Shown piece after piece: positions 59,368 through 64,000 of a stretch of 64,000 bases of DNA. The translations under genes and the position numbers were made by a program. A model generated the notes under the pieces. It ran no database searches. It was given only the letters and a program-made list of their open reading frames with translations, and was not told where the DNA came from. This DNA is from Arthrobacter sp. OV608 (GTDB lineage: Bacteria > Actinomycetota > Actinomycetes > Actinomycetales > Micrococcaceae). The stretch is taken from contig FOEZ01000006.1 of NCBI GenBank assembly GCA_900110595.1, positions 124,001 to 188,000 on the forward strand. The letters are read 5' to 3'. Numbering within the stretch: position 1 is the first letter of the stretch; every line of letters begins with the position of its first letter.

Positions 59368-60321
59368 TCAGATGGTCGCTAAGACGGCGGCGCCGACTGC
59401 ACCGATGGGCTGCCCGGCAGGCACAAGCCGGACGCGTTGCCCCAGGGCAAGCCCTGCAAGGAACGGTGACGCGTCGTCAGCGCGGGTAAGTTCCCGGCGG
59501 AGTCCGCTCATCAGCGGTTGGCCGAGGGCGTTCAGTCCGCCACCGATGTAGATGGCGGAGGGGTCATACGTGAGCCCGAGGATCCGGATCGCCGCAGCGG
59601 CGGCCTGGAAGAACCGGTCCCGGATTTCTGTGGCCTGTGGATGGCCGGCGAGAGCCGCCTCGAACAGTGACACTGCCGGCCATGGGCCCCCGCCGTTCCA
59701 CTGGCGTGCGATGGCCGATCCGGACGCGAGCATTTCCAGGCAACCCGTCTGGCCGCAGGGGCATACCTCGGCATGTAGGTTTGTGGGCAGGTGCCCTATC
59801 TCGCCGGCCGCCCCGGTGGCTCCCCGGACCAGCGAACCATTGCTGACAAAACCGGCCGCCAGGCCTGTCCCCAAATTGAGGTAAGCGCTGGACAGTCCTT
59901 TGGGGTTCTGGCCCTTGGAGAGCAGATGGTGAGCGCCCAGCGCGGCGGCGTTGACGTCGTTTTCGACGTGGACCTTGATCCCCAACTCCCGTTGCGTCAG
60001 TAGGCCCAATTCCAGGCTGCAGACCCGGACATTGACCGCATTCGATACGTGCCCGCTGGAGGTATCAACCGTGCCCGGGATCCCGATGCCTAGGGCAGCC
60101 ACGGAATAACCCGCCAGGACATCCGCGCTCCGCAGCTCTTCGATGACCTCGAAGAGCGTGCGAAGAAGCTCCTGGTTTCCGTGGCCGGACGGGACGCGCA
60201 GGGTGTGCAGAATCCTATGGTCGGCGTCGATGGCAACGGCTTCCGTCTTGGTTCCGCCGATGTCCACACCGATCGTTACCGTCGGCAGGGCTGATGGCAC
60301 GGAAGCGCTCGAGTCGGGCAT
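59368..60321 (-). CDS. ROK-family sugar kinase
   Basis: A 317-residue ROK protein without a DNA-binding domain. IGVDIGGTKTEAVAID is the phosphate loop (about 17-32), GHLPTNL and the zinc motif CPCGQTGCLE follow. It phosphorylates a hexose such as glucose, N-acetylglucosamine or similar with ATP. It starts three bases after the beta-propeller gene stop. This is a kinase and should be distinguished from the ROK repressor at 36250. It lies in the final sugar cluster. Confidence 0.87.
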   Translation of the reverse strand: MPDSSASVPSALPTVTIGVDIGGTKTEAVAIDADHRILHTLRVPSGHGNQELLRTLFEVIEELRSADVLAGYSVAALGIGIPGTVDTSSGHVSNAVNVRVCSLELGLLTQRELGIKVHVENDVNAAALGAHHLLSKGQNPKGLSSAYLNLGTGLAAGFVSNGSLVRGATGAAGEIGHLPTNLHAEVCPCGQTGCLEMLASGSAIARQWNGGGPWPAVSLFEAALAGHPQATEIRDRFFQAAAAAIRILGLTYDPSAIYIGGGLNALGQPLMSGLRRELTRADDASPFLAGLALGQRVRLVPAGQPIGAVGAAVLATI

Positions 60322-60323
60322 CC

Positions 60324-62342
60324 CTACTTCCTCGGGTGGTCGTCGATCCGGACGAGGTTCCGGCCACGCATGGTGTAGAGGTAGCCGTGCTCGTCATTGG
60401 TGATGTGCGATCCGCTGTACCAGCCGCCGTTGGTGTCCGCGAGCACGGTTGCCACCTCGAAGGTCTTGGGATCGAAACGGAACACATTGGTGTCCGAAAC
60501 GCCGTAGATCACGCTGCGGTTGGTCACCAGCGCACCGAAACCATAGGACAGGGAGCTGATGTCGGCCCGGTGCACCAGTTGCTGCGTAGGGATGTCAATG
60601 ACGAAGATGCCGCCCTTGCGGGTCAGCCCGTAGAGGTTCCGTCCCTGGATGGCTAATGCGGAGATGCCCGCTCCCATCCCGGGTTCGATCCGCCAGAGCT
60701 CTTTGCCGGCAATGGGATCGAAGGCGACGATGGTGCCCGGGCCGTCCAGGGTGGGGAGGCCGCCGCCGAGGTAGGCCACGCCGTCGCGGGTGGCCACCGC
60801 CCGCAGGAGCTGGCGGTTGTCGATCGGGTTGATGAAGCACTGCTTCGCCCCGGTGGCGGGATCGTAGGTCCAGAAGGAGCCGCCGCCCTCGGTGTCGGAC
60901 TGCGCGGCGACCAGCATGAGCTTGTTGACGTCGTCCCAGCAGACGTCGAGCGGCCGGTTCTGCGCGCCCGGAAAGTCGGCGGCCTGGTGGATCGGCTGGC
61001 CACTGAGCGGATCGTACTTCCAGATGCCCTGCGAGCTGTACTGGCCCGTGTAGAGGACTCCGCCCACGATGACGGCGTCCTTGGCCTCGCCCTGGGACTG
61101 CAGGTTGACCACCTCACCGGTGGCGAGCGAGTGGCGCGCGATCACTCCGTTGCCGCCCACGTAGGCGAAACCCGCGCCTGCGGCGATGCCCATGACTGTC
61201 TGAGGGGTGGCGGACGCCCCGGCTTCACCGAGGTCGGTGACTGCCATGCTTCCTGTGCCGGGGTTGATCTCGGCCACGAAGCCGTAACCCGAAGTTGCCA
61301 GGATTGTATTGTTCCTCGCATCCACACCCCAGATCTCGCCGAGGGAGGGGCCGTTGAGCGTCAACTGCGAGATCGTGTTCGTTTCGGGGGAGTAGGCACA
61401 CAGGCCGGTTTCGTTGGCGAAGTAGACCTGGTCGCCGATGCTGGTGAAGTTCTTGGCGGTCTTGCCGATGGACGTCGCCACGGCATAGGAGGTGAGGTTG
61501 TCCAGGTCCAGCAGGGCAACTTTGGACTGCTGGGTGGACGCCGCGGAACTGACCAGGAGCTTGTCGCCGAGGATGGCCAGTTCACGGATACTCGGATCGG
61601 CCAGCATCTCCGGCGGGGTGACATTGGCGAAGGTCTGCCCGGCCCGGTTGTAGGCCCACAGGCACGCGCGGCCCGCGCTCCCGCCGCCGCCAAGGGTGCT
61701 GCCGGCACCGAAGAAAACCGTGTCATTGGTGGCGACAACCGCCCGCGCCAGGGTGGCCCCCGTATCGGGGATCCCGAGGCTGATGACCTGGCCCGTCGCT
61801 GGATCGTACTCCCACAACGCCGGTCTGGTGGCGCTCCCGCCGCCCACCGCGTACAGGCGGCCGTCCGGGGCCACGCTGAGGTCGCGCACGTCGCGGTCGC
61901 CGATCCGGCCTATCGGCGTGGCCTTGGCGGACAGGGCGGTCAGGTCCCAGCGGTAGAGGTTCGGCAGAGTGCCGGCGGTGTTCTGCAGGACGCCGGCGTA
62001 GAGGTAGCGCCCGCTGGAATCGGCGGCCAGGGCCTGGATGCTGTAGCCCGTGTCCAGCACGGTCTCGCCGATTACCTTGCCCGAGGGGACGTGGAAAGCG
62101 ATGATCCGGACGGGATCAAGGTTGCGGGAACCGATGTAGACGATGTCGCCTACCAGGAGCGAACTCATCAGTGAGAACTGGACCACCGCCGGTCCGAGGT
62201 CGACGATGTCGGTGGTGCCGGCTGCGGGCGCCGTGCCCGCGGCTGCTGCCGGTCCGGACGTGGTCAGGCCCAGTGCCGCCGCAAGGCCGACTGCGCCGCC
62301 TGCCTGGAGGATGGACCGCCTGCTGATATGGGAGATCTGCAT
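60324..62342 (-). CDS. Tat-exported beta-propeller (PQQ-like repeat) protein
   Basis: A 672-residue protein with a twin-arginine leader (SRRSILQAGGAVGLAAALGL) and Ala-rich cleavage region. The mature part has repeating GVLYTG-, YDPATG- and GAQ-type strands every 45-55 residues, as in PQQ-like or Kelch-like propellers. No catalytic motif is obvious. It is likely an extracellular binding or lyase-like protein for a carbohydrate. It lies between a sugar kinase and a dehydrogenase/ABC cluster, so a polysaccharide or oligosaccharide role is plausible. Confidence 0.78.
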   Translation of the reverse strand: MQISHISRRSILQAGGAVGLAAALGLTTSGPAAAAGTAPAAGTTDIVDLGPAVVQFSLMSSLLVGDIVYIGSRNLDPVRIIAFHVPSGKVIGETVLDTGYSIQALAADSSGRYLYAGVLQNTAGTLPNLYRWDLTALSAKATPIGRIGDRDVRDLSVAPDGRLYAVGGGSATRPALWEYDPATGQVISLGIPDTGATLARAVVATNDTVFFGAGSTLGGGGSAGRACLWAYNRAGQTFANVTPPEMLADPSIRELAILGDKLLVSSAASTQQSKVALLDLDNLTSYAVATSIGKTAKNFTSIGDQVYFANETGLCAYSPETNTISQLTLNGPSLGEIWGVDARNNTILATSGYGFVAEINPGTGSMAVTDLGEAGASATPQTVMGIAAGAGFAYVGGNGVIARHSLATGEVVNLQSQGEAKDAVIVGGVLYTGQYSSQGIWKYDPLSGQPIHQAADFPGAQNRPLDVCWDDVNKLMLVAAQSDTEGGGSFWTYDPATGAKQCFINPIDNRQLLRAVATRDGVAYLGGGLPTLDGPGTIVAFDPIAGKELWRIEPGMGAGISALAIQGRNLYGLTRKGGIFVIDIPTQQLVHRADISSLSYGFGALVTNRSVIYGVSDTNVFRFDPKTFEVATVLADTNGGWYSGSHITNDEHGYLYTMRGRNLVRIDDHPRK

Positions 62343-62468
62343 TGAACTTCCTTTGCTTCGAAGGGGAGATGGGGACCTGCGGCGAGGTGCCGCCGTCGTA
62401 CTTTTTTGCGCGCGGAAGTACCGTCCGGGGCACTCGGGGGAGTACGGCGTACGACGGCGGCGCGTCAG

Positions 62469-63482
62469 TCAGGCGGTAAAGGCCAGGTCCTCGACCTGGA
62501 CGGGGAACAGCAGGGGCTCGCCCCGGGAAACGCGGTGTGCTTCGGCCACTGCAGTGGCCGCCAGCCGTTCCAGCTCAGTGCCGAGGGAGCCGGCAAGGTG
62601 CGGGGTGAGCAGGACGTTGGGGTTGGTATAGAAGCCAGAGTCCGTGGGCAGGACCCATGGCGTGGTGACGTCCAGGACGGCAAAGACTTCGTGCCGCTCC
62701 AAGCGGGCCAGGAGGGCATCCTGGTCCACCAGTTCACCGCGGGCGGTGTTGATGAAGGTGGATCCGGTGCGCAGGCGGGCAATCAGGCCGGCGTTGATCA
62801 TGTTCAGCGTGGCGGGAAGGGATGGGGCGTGCAATGACACGACGTCGCTGGTGTCCATCAGTTCCTCCAGGCCAACCGGCGTCACGCCGAGGGCCTGGGC
62901 ATCGTCCGCGCTCAGGAACGGGTCTGCCACCACTACGTCCAGTTCGAACGGCTTGAGCAGGCGGATGACGTGCCGGCCGATCTTGGAGGCGCCGATGATT
63001 CCTACCCGTTTGCCGTAGTTGCCCATGTCCGGGAACAGGCCGTCCGGTTCCACGGAGGTTTTGGCGCGGTGCAGCGTCCGGGCGATCTGCAGGACCCTCT
63101 TGTTGGCCAGCAGGATCATGGCCAGCGCGTATTCCGCCACCGGGATGGCATTGGCGTCCGCTGCCGTGCTGACCTGGATACCGCGGACCCAGCACTCACC
63201 GTCCACGTGGTGTTTCACCGTGCCGCCGGCGTGCAGGATGTGCCGCAGCCGTGGGGCGGCATCAAGGACCGGGGCGTCCACGGTGGGGCAGTTCCAGCCG
63301 GTGATGAGGATGTCGGTTTCGGCGAGCAGCGCGAGGGAACGCGCGGAGGTGAAGTCCTCCATGGGTTCGGGACTCAGGAGCCGCAGCCCGCCGTTCAGGG
63401 ATGCCAGGCGTCTGGTGGAAAAGATCCTGGGGGCGACGCCGGGACCCATGGCAAGGGCGACATTGAGGACTTCAGTGCTCAT
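62469..63482 (-). CDS. D-2-hydroxyacid dehydrogenase
   Basis: A 337-residue NAD-dependent dehydrogenase. The cofactor motif is GIIGASKIGRHVIRLL (about 148-163), a variant of GxGxxG. The catalytic Arg is in NTARGELVDQ (about 244), Glu and His follow (LLTPHLAGS near 290). The substrate may be a sugar-derived 2-ketoacid such as glyoxylate or hydroxypyruvate. It overlaps the ABC permease gene by four bases. Confidence 0.86.
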   Translation of the reverse strand: MSTEVLNVALAMGPGVAPRIFSTRRLASLNGGLRLLSPEPMEDFTSARSLALLAETDILITGWNCPTVDAPVLDAAPRLRHILHAGGTVKHHVDGECWVRGIQVSTAADANAIPVAEYALAMILLANKRVLQIARTLHRAKTSVEPDGLFPDMGNYGKRVGIIGASKIGRHVIRLLKPFELDVVVADPFLSADDAQALGVTPVGLEELMDTSDVVSLHAPSLPATLNMINAGLIARLRTGSTFINTARGELVDQDALLARLERHEVFAVLDVTTPWVLPTDSGFYTNPNVLLTPHLAGSLGTELERLAATAVAEAHRVSRGEPLLFPVQVEDLAFTA

Positions 63483-64000
63483 TTGACGGCTCCCGCGGTG
63501 AGTCCGGACTTCCAGAAGCGCTGCAGCAGGATGAATGCCAGCAGCAGCGGAATGATGGAGAGCAGCGACCCGGTGATCACCATGGGGACGAATTCAGGCT
63601 GGGGGACGGCGTAGCCCTGCCAGATGGAGATGCCCACGCTGACCGGCAGCAGTTGCTGGTCCTGGAGCATCACCAGGGGGAGCATGAAGTTGTTCCACAC
63701 CCCAACAAACTGAAAGAGGGCGATGGTGATGTAGCCGGGCATCATCATGGGCAGGCCCAACGAGAAGAAGGAGCGGATGGGTCCGGCGCCGTCCACACGG
63801 GCTGCCTCCAACGTTTCCATCGGCACGTAGGAGGAGGCATAGACGCGGGCCAGGTAGACGCCGAAGGGGTTGCAGAGGACGGGGATGAGGATCGCCCAGA
63901 TGGTGTTGGTCATTCCCACTACCGAGGCGAGCAGGTACATGGGCAGAACGGTGGCAGTGTTGGGGATCAGGACTCCCACCAGCACGAAGCCGAACAGTGA
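63479..64000 (-). CDS. Carbohydrate ABC transporter permease, MalG-like (partial)
   Basis: This is the C-terminal 173 residues of a permease whose start lies beyond the right edge. The EAA motif is METLEAARVDGAGPIRSFFSL. At least four membrane segments are present. It overlaps the hydroxyacid dehydrogenase gene, so the importer, dehydrogenase, propeller and kinase are probably one operon transcribed leftward. Confidence 0.92.
   Translation of the reverse strand, partial: SLFGFVLVGVLIPNTATVLPMYLLASVVGMTNTIWAILIPVLCNPFGVYLARVYASSYVPMETLEAARVDGAGPIRSFFSLGLPMMMPGYITIALFQFVGVWNNFMLPLVMLQDQQLLPVSVGISIWQGYAVPQPEFVPMVITGSLLSIIPLLLAFILLQRFWKSGLTAGAVK

Noticed and set aside
1..64000. CRISPR arrays, tRNA/rRNA genes, prophage or transposase genes
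   Set aside because: No regularly spaced repeats, cloverleaf sequences, or integrase/transposase motifs were noticed in either strand on reading. A tRNAscan or ISfinder search was not possible.

Overview
The window is GC-rich actinobacterial chromosome. Its gene set fits a soil Micrococcaceae bacterium of the Arthrobacter/Pseudarthrobacter type: LacI, GntR, ROK, LysR and PucR regulators, sugar ABC importers without their own ATPase, dense ATGA/GTGA gene overlaps and many catabolic islands. This placement is inferred from gene content, not from a marker gene. I saw no rRNA, tRNA, CRISPR, phage or transposase genes.

Layout. (1) 0-2.5 kb: an aromatic-acid-type MFS transporter and a secreted alpha/beta hydrolase. 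(2) 2.5-7.8 kb: a LacI-controlled minus-strand operon (solute-binding lipoprotein, Gfo/Idh/MocA dehydrogenase, PmoA-like DUF6807 protein, cupin, LacI) behind a paired inverted operator. (3) 8.0-16.6 kb: a GntR gene divergent from a hexonate operon (MFS, Zn-dehydrogenase, ManD, PfkB kinase, fructuronate reductase, KDPG aldolase, second PfkB kinase). The set suggests L-gulonate or L-idonate -> D-fructuronate -> D-mannonate -> KDG -> KDPG -> pyruvate + glyceraldehyde-3-phosphate. The reductase appears to start at an ATC codon.

(4) 16.6-42.7 kb is the centrepiece, an island that looks devoted to cleavage of C-glycosides. It holds five modules resembling C-glycoside deglycosidase (alpha = xylose-isomerase-like TIM barrel, beta = small DUF6379-like beta protein). 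Two are single-chain beta-alpha fusions in tandem, one is an overlapping beta/alpha pair, one is an alpha and a beta separated by an NTF2-like gene, and one is a divergent alpha/beta pair. Two GMC-type FAD oxidoreductases resembling the C-glycoside 3-oxidase CarA, a sugar ABC importer, two Gfo/Idh/MocA dehydrogenases, further TIM-barrel isomerases, a ThuA-like protein, an AhpD-like protein, LysR, TetR and ROK regulators and an MFS pump complete it. A recurrent element with core ACTTATG(TC) lies ahead of most of these units and may mark one regulon.

(5) 42.7-44.8 kb: LysR, a DoxX gene flanked by 19-bp direct repeats, a truncated SDR and a long palindrome. (6) 44.8-53.3 kb: a minus-strand aromatic ring-cleavage operon (extradiol dioxygenase, two FAH-family proteins, cyclase, FAD monooxygenase, amidohydrolase/decarboxylase, SDR) with an orphan NitT/TauT-type binding protein upstream. 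It could process aglycones released in region 4, which is inference. (7) 53.4-55.1 kb: a DUF2306 membrane protein and a divergent TetR with twin palindromic operators. (8) 55.1-59.3 kb: PuuE-like deacetylase, NCS1 permease and divergent PucR regulator, suggesting nucleobase or hydantoin use. (9) 59.4-64 kb: ROK kinase, Tat-exported beta-propeller, 2-hydroxyacid dehydrogenase and a sugar ABC permease running off the window.
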